In this document: piece after piece, positions 17,280 through 24,801 of the stretch
How positions within the stretch are numbered: the stretch's first letter is position 1
How the letters are laid out: each line of letters opens with the position of its first letter
NCBI GenBank assembly: GCA_949439935.1
Contig: CASRZA010000009.1
Span: 1-33,363 of the forward strand
DNA from: an uncultured Bacilli bacterium
Lineage (GTDB): Bacteria; Bacillota_I; Bacilli_A; RF39; UBA660
Direction: 5' to 3'
DNA length: 33,363 nucleotides
Notes under the pieces: generated by a model
Databases searched by the model: none
Told to the model about the DNA's origin: nothing
Seen by the model: the letters and a program-made list of their open reading frames with translations, nothing else
Program-made: the position numbers and the translations under genes

Positions 17280-19706
17280 TTAGTCGACATCATTTCTCGA
17301 AAGAATCTCAGCTGGAGTTTTCTTTATAGTGTGCCTTATAGGCATGAGACCGACTAAAGAATTGAATCCGTATACGAGCAGAATGCTTATAATAACGACC
17401 CTCGCATCTAATATAAACATACTTTGAAAGAATGAAATCTTCGTCACTTCGTTGACTATCGAACTCATAAATAGTACTCCCGTTAATCCAGCTATAGTCG
17501 TTATCACTAAGATCTCGCCTAAGAACATCTTATATATATCTGTCTTTCTAACTCCTATCGCACGATAGATTCCGACTTCTTTGATTCTTGATAAGAAAGA
17601 TGCTCTTATCATCAAATATATTTCTACGAAAGAGATAGCTAAAAGAATACCAGAGACTATCAACGATTGTATTATATTGTCTTTCAATTGTCTTATGTAT
17701 TTATCTTTAAGTACTTGATAATTATCTTGGGCGTTATAACCCATGACTTTTAGTTCATCGATCGTTACTGTCTTATCCTTAGGATATATCATCATTCCCG
17801 ATGATTTAGTGATCACATTGTACTTATATGTATTTGCACTTACAAAATATTTATTCGCCATCTTCGAATCAGAACTATAGTAACCGACGACCTTTAACTT
17901 GTGACCGTTTATCTTCATATCGATATTTTTATTTAGAGGGAACATATCTTTATTATTATAATCGATTACTACTTCATAATCGTTTAAAGGAGCACGTCCT
18001 CTTCGAAGTTTAAACTCGTCGCCTCTAAAATCATAATTTTGAATTTCGCCATCGCCACCTTGTCCTCCTTCGTTAAGTGATTCATAGACTAACTTCATAA
18101 AATAACTTTCATCTACGAATATACAAGGATTCGTCGTGTCGGCAATTCCGACGATCTTCAATTCGGGTTCAAAAGACATGGCTATATACAAGCTTTTTTC
18201 TATGAGATCGATTATATCGCTGACGCCGAACATTTGAAACCTATATTCTTCTTTTAATATTCTATCAGCGATCGATTTGTCCAACACTACTTCTCGAGGA
18301 TTTTCTGGCAATCTTCCCCAAATGATAGATTCTTGTGACAAAAGTTTATTGCTAGCCATAGCTAATTTAACTTGAATCCCCTTATTCGCGAGCTGATATA
18401 ATGACTCATTTTTAAATGTAAAATTGACAACTGAATCGCCAGGCATTACATATTCTACATCTTCTAATGTCTCGAGAGCTAAATAATCTTCGACTTTGTT
18501 CTCGTTATTTTCTATTTTGATGTAATCTCTGTGAGTACTCAAGAAATTGCTTTCCTTTATGGTAGTCACCCCGAATATAGAAGACACGGCATACACTATG
18601 AACATCGCTGACACGAAAAAGCCTACTAACAGTACCTTTTTCATCATCGTATAACTTGCCACTTTTTTAAATCCAGTGTGAAGCATCGAAAACAGATTGT
18701 AGATCGACGTATAACGAAGCCTGTTTTTAGAGTTGTCCAAAATGTTCGCGTCAAATTTACTGTTCTCATAATCATCCTTAGATATTTTCTTATAATGATC
18801 ATCTACGAACTCTATGCCGGATTCGTCACCTACGACTTCAATTTTGTTATTAGCGAGACTCCGGATATAGATATTGCCATTTTTTACGACTATATCCAAT
18901 TTTAAACGATCTTTTTTATCAGAATAAACATTTATGACATTGTTTCCCTCTTTTATTTTGTCGACATTTTCAAAATCTTTTAAATAGATTTTATTGTCGA
19001 TTCTATAATCGAGTTCATTTTCATGTTCATTCGCATAATCGTCTGTAACTTTACCATCTTCGAGTTCTATGATTCTAGAAGCATAGAAGTGTGCCAAATC
19101 CTTTTCATGGGTCACCAAAATTACCAGTTTTTCTGTCGATATGGCTTTGATGATGTTCATTATTTCGATCGTGTTCTTAGAATCTAGATTGCCAGTAGGT
19201 TCGTCTGCGATGATGACCTCTGGATTTTTCACTAGAGCTCTCGCGATTCCCACTCTCTGCCTTTGTCCCCCAGACAACATGCCGGCTGGTTTATTTCTAT
19301 ATCTATACATGCCGACGGCTTCCAAAATATAATCCACTCTCTTTTTGATGGCAAATCTGTTCTTAATCCCTATCATTTTTAACGACAAGGCTACATTCTC
19401 ATATACGCTCAAATTATCTAAAAGATTATAATTTTGGAAAATATAACCGATATTTAAAACTCTCATCTTATCTTTTTTTAGAGAGCCCCTTTTAGGCATC
19501 TTCTTACCATTTATATAAATGCTTCCCGAGTTGATCTTATCTAAACCACCTATAGCGTTTAAAAGAGTCGTCTTACCACATCCACTTGGACCTAAAAGCG
19601 CAACAAGCCCTTTATCTTCGAGTTCTATAGAAGTGTCGTTTATGACGTGGATTTCATTTTTTTTATGTCTATTGTAGTATTTATTGACATTCTTAAGAGT
19701 TATCAT
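17280..19706 (-). CDS. ABC transporter, fused ATPase and FtsX/MacB-type permease (second of pair)
   Basis: 808 residues. The N-terminal LolD-like ATPase has Walker A GPSGCGKT (39-46), signature LSGGQ (144-148) and Walker B VIIADEP with TGNLD. After a linker, a membrane helix near 360 starts a MacB-like unit: a large extracytoplasmic domain (about 385-670), then three C-terminal helices (FtsX fold, with RIKEVGIYRAIGVRK). Such proteins usually couple ATP hydrolysis to movement of an external domain, for peptide export, antibiotic sensing or lipoprotein handling. It starts three bases after its partner at 19710, so they probably form a heterodimer. Substrate unknown. Confidence 0.9.
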   Translation of the reverse strand: MITLKNVNKYYNRHKKNEIHVINDTSIELEDKGLVALLGPSGCGKTTLLNAIGGLDKINSGSIYINGKKMPKRGSLKKDKMRVLNIGYIFQNYNLLDNLSVYENVALSLKMIGIKNRFAIKKRVDYILEAVGMYRYRNKPAGMLSGGQRQRVGIARALVKNPEVIIADEPTGNLDSKNTIEIMNIIKAISTEKLVILVTHEKDLAHFYASRIIELEDGKVTDDYANEHENELDYRIDNKIYLKDFENVDKIKEGNNVINVYSDKKDRLKLDIVVKNGNIYIRSLANNKIEVVGDESGIEFVDDHYKKISKDDYENSKFDANILDNSKNRLRYTSIYNLFSMLHTGFKKVASYTMMKKVLLVGFFVSAMFIVYAVSSIFGVTTIKESNFLSTHRDYIKIENNENKVEDYLALETLEDVEYVMPGDSVVNFTFKNESLYQLANKGIQVKLAMASNKLLSQESIIWGRLPENPREVVLDKSIADRILKEEYRFQMFGVSDIIDLIEKSLYIAMSFEPELKIVGIADTTNPCIFVDESYFMKLVYESLNEGGQGGDGEIQNYDFRGDEFKLRRGRAPLNDYEVVIDYNNKDMFPLNKNIDMKINGHKLKVVGYYSSDSKMANKYFVSANTYKYNVITKSSGMMIYPKDKTVTIDELKVMGYNAQDNYQVLKDKYIRQLKDNIIQSLIVSGILLAISFVEIYLMIRASFLSRIKEVGIYRAIGVRKTDIYKMFLGEILVITTIAGLTGVLFMSSIVNEVTKISFFQSMFILDARVVIISILLVYGFNSLVGLMPIRHTIKKTPAEILSRNDVD

Positions 19707-19709
19707 AAT

Positions 19710-21917
19710 CTACACTTCCTCTCTATAAGTATTCATAGCAGAATCTTTAAATAGCTTCTTAGCAAATCTATTAGATATAAGCAAGCTCATGATTACTAGG
19801 ACTAGGTATATCAGCACATAATCTCTTAGAGTAAAGTATGTCACTAGCTCGTTTATATATTCGACATTTATGATTCCGCTTGTCGCAAATATGACGATCG
19901 CGATAAAAGTAAGATATGCTAAGTTTATGTCTATGAAGAGCTCGATGTTCAATAATTGTTTAGACACTTTCTTAGTTGCGCCTAATATTCTGAGCGTAGA
20001 AAAATAGACGTTTCGCGACTTTAAAATGATCTTTATTATGAAATAACTTATAAAGAACAAAGCTACTGTCGCGATTATGAATACGACGTTTCTAAAAATT
20101 CTCAATATGCCCAACATCTCTTTAGAAGGGTTAGCAAGTGCATCCTTCACATAAAAAGTCTGATACCCCATATCTGTTATCTTTTCGATCGTTTCTTCGC
20201 CATTCTTTAAATCGTCGATAAACGCACTTATTTGAAAATCGCCTTTTACAAAGAGATTTCGATAGTCCTGTTCGCTTATAAATATCGTATTCGAATTCTC
20301 TTCGAAGGAAGTCAATCCTGTCGCACTTTTAAAATTGTCTTTATTTAAGACTTTTTTAATAGATAGTCCTATAGAATCTTCATAATACAGATTTTTTGCG
20401 CCAACCTCGATACTTTTATTTAAACACTGATAATAACTACAATACGTATTAAAGGTATTTGGAACAAATGCTTTACCGACAGGGACTAACTCATTGCTCT
20501 TAACAGTAAAATACATGTCATATCCGTCGCTATTATAAGTTTTATTGTTGAGCTTTATAAAGAGTTTACTATTGCTTGCTCCAAGGACCAACTTAGCTTT
20601 ATCTAAGATTGCATCTGGCACATATATTGCCACATCATCGAGACCCGTGTACTCATCCTCTTTCTCGATCTTAATCCCGGAAATTCGAACCTTTCCTAAA
20701 GACATACTATCGTAAGTTCTCTTAAGTATCTCTTCGCCATAAGCATCGACATAGTAAGAAAATATGTTCTCTGTGACGACTATTTGATCATCCTCTACGG
20801 GCATTTCTCCCATATCTATTCTATCGAGTTCACTTAGACTTCGAACTTTTCCATAAAAATATACATTTTCATTATATATTGACTCACTGTAATCGAGAAG
20901 TAGATCGTTCGGCTCTACCTTTTTAATATTGTCGAGTCTACCTATTGCCTCGATTTCCTCGGTCGTAAAAGCTGTTTTATCTTTCTTGTTGATGATCACT
21001 CTTCTTGGATCAATTTCGACAAAGTTCTCATTATATCCATCGAGAGATTCATCGTAAGTCATCTTAGACAACCCAGAGTACTCAGAAAATACTAGAAACG
21101 TCAAAAAGAAATATACAAAGAAGAGCAGCGCAAACTTCGTCTTTATGTTAAAAGAATTTCTAATACCCAATCGGAGCTTATTAAACCTAGTCAAATCTTT
21201 GTATTTCACTAATTTAGGTTCGACAACTTCATAAGAAGCGATCTTTTTATCTTCGATTATATGTCCGTCGTTCATCGAAATCTTTCGTGTCGCGTACTCC
21301 TCGACTTGCTCATAATTATGAGTGACGATGACGAACAACTTATCACTTGAGATATCCTTTAAAAGCTTCATGATGCTCTTCGCACTTTTGACGTCGAGGT
21401 TTCCAGTAGGCTCGTCGGCAACTATGACGGGAGTATCTTTGGCGAGTGCCCTAGCTATAGCGACTCTCTGCTTTTGTCCTCCAGACAACTTAGAAGCCTT
21501 AGTATTCTTGTACTTTGTAAGACCGACAGTCTTGATGATATTTAAAACTTTATCTTTACATTCTTTCCTCTTATATCCGTTTAATAAAAGAACTAATTCT
21601 ACGTTTTGATAAACTGTATAGCTGTTCACTAAGTTGAAATTCTGAAATATGTTCCCTATATATTTCCTTCTATAGTTCTCATAATCTACTTCTGTATAAT
21701 GGCTCGTCTCCTCACCGTTTATATACATTTCTCCTTCTTCATAAGAATCTAGTCCAGATATGACATTTAGAAGAGTCGACTTTCCACTTCCGGACTCTCC
21801 CGTAAACACGACGAATTCTCCGATGTCCAAATCCAATGAGATTTTTGAAAAACCGGTCGAAATTGTCTTCTTGTTGGAATAAAATTTAGATACATTTTTT
21901 AATTTAATAAAACTCAT
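19710..21917 (-). CDS. ABC transporter, fused ATPase and FtsX/MacB-type permease (first of pair)
   Basis: 735 residues with the same order as the following gene: ATPase with Walker A GESGSGKS (40-47), LSGGQ (144-148) and Walker B VIVADEP plus TGNLD. A membrane helix near 265 (FALLFFVYFFLTFLVF) follows, then an extracytoplasmic domain to about 610 and three C-terminal helices (including STLRILGATKKVSKQ). Both ATP sites of the inferred heterodimer look complete. It has a good promoter and AAGGAG six bases before the ATG. Neighbours give no clear substrate, but a thioredoxin-like protein and a prepilin-like peptide lie immediately upstream. Confidence 0.9.
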   Translation of the reverse strand: MSFIKLKNVSKFYSNKKTISTGFSKISLDLDIGEFVVFTGESGSGKSTLLNVISGLDSYEEGEMYINGEETSHYTEVDYENYRRKYIGNIFQNFNLVNSYTVYQNVELVLLLNGYKRKECKDKVLNIIKTVGLTKYKNTKASKLSGGQKQRVAIARALAKDTPVIVADEPTGNLDVKSAKSIMKLLKDISSDKLFVIVTHNYEQVEEYATRKISMNDGHIIEDKKIASYEVVEPKLVKYKDLTRFNKLRLGIRNSFNIKTKFALLFFVYFFLTFLVFSEYSGLSKMTYDESLDGYNENFVEIDPRRVIINKKDKTAFTTEEIEAIGRLDNIKKVEPNDLLLDYSESIYNENVYFYGKVRSLSELDRIDMGEMPVEDDQIVVTENIFSYYVDAYGEEILKRTYDSMSLGKVRISGIKIEKEDEYTGLDDVAIYVPDAILDKAKLVLGASNSKLFIKLNNKTYNSDGYDMYFTVKSNELVPVGKAFVPNTFNTYCSYYQCLNKSIEVGAKNLYYEDSIGLSIKKVLNKDNFKSATGLTSFEENSNTIFISEQDYRNLFVKGDFQISAFIDDLKNGEETIEKITDMGYQTFYVKDALANPSKEMLGILRIFRNVVFIIATVALFFISYFIIKIILKSRNVYFSTLRILGATKKVSKQLLNIELFIDINLAYLTFIAIVIFATSGIINVEYINELVTYFTLRDYVLIYLVLVIMSLLISNRFAKKLFKDSAMNTYREEV

Positions 21918-21979
21918 AATGTGCTCCTTTTCTATATGTACTTAACCATAGTATGTCTTTTCTTTTTCAAGACAAATTT

Positions 21980-22008
21980 ACTATACCACGCTTAAATTGT
22001 GATTGCAA
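21980..22008 (-). promoter_or_regulatory. Promoter of the ABC transporter pair
   Basis: TTGCAA (22003-22008), 17-base spacer, TATAGT (21980-21985), with a leader of about 55 bases. The 91-bp repeat copy B begins three bases upstream of the -35. Confidence 0.75.
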
Positions 22009-22010
22009 CT

Positions 22011-22101
22011 TACAAAAAAAGCGTTTTTGTATAACAAAAATTTATTTTTTGCGCGATTTTTGCGTAAAAATGTCAAATCTTAATGAGAAATGGACTTTTT
22101 T
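22011..22101 (+). repeat. 91-bp dispersed repeat, copy B
   Basis: Read on the plus strand it begins TACAAAAAAAGCGTTTTTGT and contains AAAAATGTCAAATCT and TGAGAAATG in the same positions as copy A. The first hairpin pairs TACAAAAA with TTTTTGTA; the second pairs TCTTA with TGAGA. It lies between the ABC promoter and the prepilin-like ORF. Confidence 0.75.
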
Positions 22102-22109
22102 GCACCACT

Positions 22110-22142
22110 TTTCTATACGAAAAAAGAAATTTCGTATAGAAA
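22110..22142. repeat. 13-bp perfect inverted repeat
   Basis: TTTCTATACGAAA and its complement separated by seven bases, eleven bases after the stop of the prepilin-like ORF. The position suits a transcript end for frr-trx, but neither strand has a convincing T-run, so an operator or stabilising hairpin is also possible. Confidence 0.6.
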
Positions 22143-22152
22143 TATCTTTTCG

Positions 22153-22257
22153 TCAATTTGCCTTCATAAAAGTAACTATTATTATAGTTGCGATCAATCC
22201 TATGATCGCCAATATAGCTATTATTTCTGATAACGTAATTCCCTTTTTATCGAACAT
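22153..22257 (-). CDS. 34-residue prepilin-like membrane peptide
   Basis: A short frame with AAAAAGGAG eight bases before its ATG, starting 19 bases after the stop of the thioredoxin-like gene. The peptide begins MFDKKGITLSEII. This matches a class III (prepilin) leader: a short basic leader ending in Gly6, cleavage, a hydrophobic +1 residue and Glu at +5, then one long hydrophobic helix. It ends MKAN right after the helix, so the globular domain of ordinary pilins is missing. No continuation is seen in other frames before the downstream inverted repeat. It may be a minimal pilin-like subunit, a peptide signal, or the truncated end of a lost pilin gene. Confidence 0.65.
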   Translation of the reverse strand: MFDKKGITLSEIIAILAIIGLIATIIIVTFMKAN

Positions 22258-22276
22258 GATCTTTTCTCCTTTTTGC

Positions 22277-22996
22277 TTAACAATGCTCGTCACACACTGC
22301 CGTTTCAGTCTTCTTTATCATATCTTTAAACATATCTTTTAAATTTTCAGCTTGTTTGTCAGTCAGCTCATCGAACGCGGTTTGACCGTCTTCAAGCTTT
22401 ACAGGACTCGTCACTGCGTGCTCGACTCGCCCATCCTTTACGGCGACGACTAATGGAAGATACATCCGTTTTTCTTCCGTCTTATAAACTTTATCTGTAC
22501 TGTTATCCTTGATCGTATAATCGTCTAAATATTCATCCAAAATTTCTAAAATCCTATAGTATTCATCGCTTGCATCCACAGTTTTGACGGCCTTACCATC
22601 TTTAACTTCGAACACATCCCTCTTATTCGTCATATCTACGTATGAGATACTATCTAAATATGAACTTTCTACTGTATCCAACAAGGTGGGTAGCATTCCC
22701 CTACACCAAGGACAATTTGGAAAGCCGAAATAGATTAAACCTGTGCCCTTTTCTAAAAACTCTACAGCCTTATTTAAATCGACATATTTTACTTTGTTCG
22801 TCTCACTTATATCTAGAGTTTGATAGACATTATCCCCCGAAGCTTTCTCGCCGTTTAAAGCTTCGTACTCTCGTTTGAATTTTAAAGCGTCACTCTCGCC
22901 TGTTTCTGACTTTCTTGTCGCGAAGAAAATGCCTACTCCGACGATCGCAAGTATAAGGACTGCTATTACTATTGTCGTAACTTTTTTCTTATCCAC
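22277..22996 (-). CDS. Membrane-anchored thioredoxin-like protein
   Basis: 239 residues: an N-terminal membrane anchor (about 6-26), a linker, then a thioredoxin-like fold with CPWC at residues 95-98 in FPNCPWCRGMLP. The protein ends VCDEHC, giving a second Cys pair near the C-terminus. The catalytic domain is predicted to face outside. It resembles the thioredoxin-like bacteriocin-accessory group, but the substrate is unknown. It begins with GTG, preceded by GGAGGTG that lies inside the end of frr, so the two are probably translationally linked. Confidence 0.85.
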   Translation of the reverse strand: MDKKKVTTIVIAVLILAIVGVGIFFATRKSETGESDALKFKREYEALNGEKASGDNVYQTLDISETNKVKYVDLNKAVEFLEKGTGLIYFGFPNCPWCRGMLPTLLDTVESSYLDSISYVDMTNKRDVFEVKDGKAVKTVDASDEYYRILEILDEYLDDYTIKDNSTDKVYKTEEKRMYLPLVVAVKDGRVEHAVTSPVKLEDGQTAFDELTDKQAENLKDMFKDMIKKTETAVCDEHC

Positions 22997-22999
22997 GTA

Positions 23000-23539
23000 T
23001 TACACCTCCATGAGTTCCTTTTCTTTATCGCGAATTTTATCCTCTACGAGTTTATTATATTTGTTGATAAGTTCTTGTATGTCTTCCAAGAGACCCTTTT
23101 CTTGATCTTCTGGCAACTCATCTGCTTTAACCTTATTGTTTCCATCTTGTCTTATATTTCTAAGAGCCACCTTGGCGTCTTCGCCCATGGCTTTTGCTTG
23201 CTTTACATATTCTTTTCTTCTATCTTCTGTAAGTTCAGGCAAAGTTAATATGATCATCTCGCCATTGTTAGTAGGATTTATGCCCAAATTAGCTTCTTGA
23301 ATAGCACGTTCTATATCTTTAAGTGTACCTCTATCGAACGGTTTAACAAAAAGTTGTCTCGCTTCTGGTACAGTAATGTTTGCGACACTCTGTATCGGCG
23401 TTGGAGTTCCATAGTAATCTACGACGACGTTTGCTAGCATGTTCGGATTCGCTCTTCCTGCCCTTACGGTCGTCAGTCTCTTATCCAAAGTTTCCATAGC
23501 CTCTTCCATCTTAAACTCTATTTCATCTAAATAATTCAT
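23000..23539 (-). CDS. frr: Ribosome recycling factor
   Basis: 179 residues, slightly shorter than the usual 185. Typical sequence throughout: DKRLTTVRAGRANPNMLANV, YYGTPTPIQSVANITVPEAR, then NPTNNGEMIILTLPELTEDRR and the final long helix DKIRDKEKELMEV. It splits post-termination ribosomes together with EF-G. pyrH, the usual neighbour, is not present, and cdsA lies about 21 kb away, so the classic pyrH-frr-uppS-cdsA block is broken up. Confidence 0.97.
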   Translation of the reverse strand: MNYLDEIEFKMEEAMETLDKRLTTVRAGRANPNMLANVVVDYYGTPTPIQSVANITVPEARQLFVKPFDRGTLKDIERAIQEANLGINPTNNGEMIILTLPELTEDRRKEYVKQAKAMGEDAKVALRNIRQDGNNKVKADELPEDQEKGLLEDIQELINKYNKLVEDKIRDKEKELMEV

Positions 23540-23612
23540 ATCTCAAAAATTCACCTTTTCCTTATTAACATTATAATAGAAAACCTTCTACAGAGTCAAT
23601 AATAAACCAGAA

Positions 23613-23640
23613 TAAAAGTGTGAAATTTCTCTTCACACCC
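23613..23640 (-). terminator. Terminator of the small unit ahead of frr
   Basis: Minus-strand stem GTGTGAA/TTCACAC with a seven-base loop, then TTTTATT. It starts at the stop codon of the 36-residue ORF. Confidence 0.75.
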
Positions 23641-23750
23641 TATGACTGTCTATCATCTCTAACTTCTGTTAATACAAAATGCTTTGCATCTTTGTTCACT
23701 CTTCTAATGGTCTCATCGACGTCGGCGTTTATCTCTTGCATCATATCCAT
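23640..23750 (-). CDS. Possible 36-residue small protein
   Basis: The frame begins MDMMQEINADVDE and ends VRDDRQS, charged and probably helical, with no membrane segment. The stop abuts the terminator at 23613-23640 and a promoter lies upstream at 23817-23845, so this stretch forms a self-contained transcription unit. There is no Shine-Dalgarno at its ATG. An overlapping frame (23713-23808, MKDKRGLNLNSK) starts almost at the predicted transcription start. The unit could instead be a small RNA or a frameshifted remnant. Apart from this unit and its terminator, nothing else is seen in 23540-23906. Confidence 0.35.
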   Translation of the reverse strand: MDMMQEINADVDETIRRVNKDAKHFVLTEVRDDRQS

Positions 23751-23816
23751 TTATATTTTGTTTTAACGAAATCTTCGAATTTAAATTCAAACCTCTTTTA
23801 TCCTTCATCTAGAACT

Positions 23817-23845
23817 ACTATAAAACATAATCTTATGATTGTCAC
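23817..23845 (-). promoter_or_regulatory. Promoter of the small unit between cotZ and frr
   Basis: GTGACA (23840-23845), 17-base spacer, TATAGT (23817-23822), immediately beyond the coat-gene terminator. Confidence 0.55.
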
Positions 23846-23876
23846 TAAAAAGACTCTCGAGTTTCCGAGAGTCCAA
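23846..23876 (-). terminator. Terminator after the coat protein gene
   Basis: Minus-strand stem GGACTCTCG/CGAGAGTC with a short GAAACT-type loop, then TTTTT. Confidence 0.9.
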
Positions 23877-23906
23877 ACGTTCATCGTCTTCTTTTCTTTC
23901 CTTACA

Positions 23907-24335
23907 CTAAAGACACTCTACACAAGTATCGTTCAAGCATCTTATCGAACAAACACAGTCTAGGCTGATCGTAAAGAAGCTGTTCGTACTTACATAAGGA
24001 TATAATCCTGTATCTTCATTATTAGGCGCTAATACCCTGAAAGTAGCAGCATTTCCATCTAGTTTTTCTATTCTAAATACGCTAGAACACTCTGCTGGAT
24101 TTGTACAGTTTACGATGTCCTTGCTTATAGGCATAGAGATCGGAGTCTGGTTACCAGCACAACAAGTATAGATCGTTATAGGTCTTGTATTGCATACACA
24201 GCAAGTAGTTCCACAACCGAGCACTGGTCTGTCACATGAATCTAAGCAGCTTTCAGGACTCTCAGCATTTTGCTGTAAAATCAAGATGACTTCTAATATT
24301 TCTCTGATGCCATTACATTCATTATTGTTAGACAT
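23907..24335 (-). CDS. Spore coat protein, CotY/CotZ family
   Basis: 142 residues from the chosen start, very rich in Cys (CGTTCCVCNTR, YTCCAG, LDCVCSIRCLNDTCVECL), as in the CotY/CotZ outer-coat and exosporium proteins that assemble into disulfide-linked arrays. The N-terminal NECNGIREILEVILILQQNA block is typical. The start at 24335 (MSNNNECNG) is favoured because AAAGGGTG lies six bases before it; an in-frame ATG at 24359 lacks one. It is monocistronic with a strong terminator. CotY and CotZ cannot be told apart from this sequence alone. Confidence 0.88.
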   Translation of the reverse strand: MSNNNECNGIREILEVILILQQNAESPESCLDSCDRPVLGCGTTCCVCNTRPITIYTCCAGNQTPISMPISKDIVNCTNPAECSSVFRIEKLDGNAATFRVLAPNNEDTGLYPYVSTNSFFTISLDCVCSIRCLNDTCVECL

Positions 24336-24361
24336 AATATTCACCCTTTCATTATTCATTA

Positions 24362-24389
24362 TAATTTATGAATGATAAGTCCTTTTCGT
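24362..24389 (-). promoter_or_regulatory. Candidate late-sporulation (sigma-K/E type) promoter of the coat gene
   Basis: On the minus strand, AC (24388-24389), a 17-base spacer and CATAAATTA (24362-24370), fitting the AC / CATAnnnTA pattern of sigma-K promoters. It lies about 27 bases before the coat start. No good sigma-A pair is seen. Confidence 0.4.
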
Positions 24390-24430
24390 GCTTACATACA
24401 GCCAAAATTTTGACTTTCTTTAAGATTTAG

Positions 24431-24459
24431 TATATTTTTCTCGAGTTTTATTGTATAAT
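24431..24459 (+). promoter_or_regulatory. Plus-strand promoter of the EIIB-like gene
   Basis: Perfect -10 TATAAT (24454-24459) with a poor -35 (TATATT) 17 bases upstream. TTGACT at 24410-24415 with TATTTT is an alternative. It is divergent from the coat-gene promoter. Confidence 0.5.
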
Positions 24460-24475
24460 GAGTTAGGTGATATAA

Positions 24476-24787
24476 ATGACTTGGGAATATGTAATCATTG
24501 CAGTAGCGTTGTTGATAGTTGCCTTAGTAGCGATCAAAGTGACGGGTAAGAACTTCGACGAAGATATGAACAAACTCGTCAAATACCTAGGTGGAAAAGA
24601 CAACATCATCGATTGTGAACTCAGCATGTCTAGGTTCAAAGTGACTTTAAAAGACGTCTCAAAAGCTGACAAAGAAGGTATTCAAAAATTGGGCGCTAAA
24701 GGAATAGTCGAAATAGATAATCAATTGAAGATAGTCTTCGACAAAAACGCCAGAACATTAAAAAAATATATCAAAGATATGCGTTGA
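24476..24787 (+). CDS. Membrane-tethered PTS EIIB-like domain lacking the phosphorylated Cys
   Basis: 103 residues: an N-terminal membrane helix (about 4-21), then a glucose-family EIIB domain (LVKYLGGKDNIIDCELSMSR, KLGAKGIVEIDNQLKIVFDK). In active EIIB domains the motif is like DACITRLRV with a phosphorylated Cys. Here the aligned position is Ser50 (ELSMSRFKV), with a Cys (47) three residues earlier. It cannot be an ordinary sugar phosphotransfer domain, and no EIIC gene is nearby. A sensory or structural role is possible. AGGTGA lies five bases before the ATG. It is the only convincing full gene on the plus strand. Confidence 0.8.
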   Translation: MTWEYVIIAVALLIVALVAIKVTGKNFDEDMNKLVKYLGGKDNIIDCELSMSRFKVTLKDVSKADKEGIQKLGAKGIVEIDNQLKIVFDKNARTLKKYIKDMR

Positions 24788-24799
24788 TATATTTTTTTT
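24765..24799 (+). terminator. Terminator of the EIIB-like gene
   Basis: Stem AATATATCAA/TTGATATATT followed by a run of eight T. The stop codon of the EIIB-like gene lies within the 3' arm. It sits between convergent genes. Confidence 0.8.
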
Positions 24800-24801
24800 A
24801 T

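Noticed and set aside
14808-22101. The two 91-bp copies as ends of a composite transposon or invertible segment
   Set aside because: The enclosed genes are ordinary sporulation and ABC genes, no transposase or recombinase lies between, and 77 percent identity is low for a recently mobile unit.
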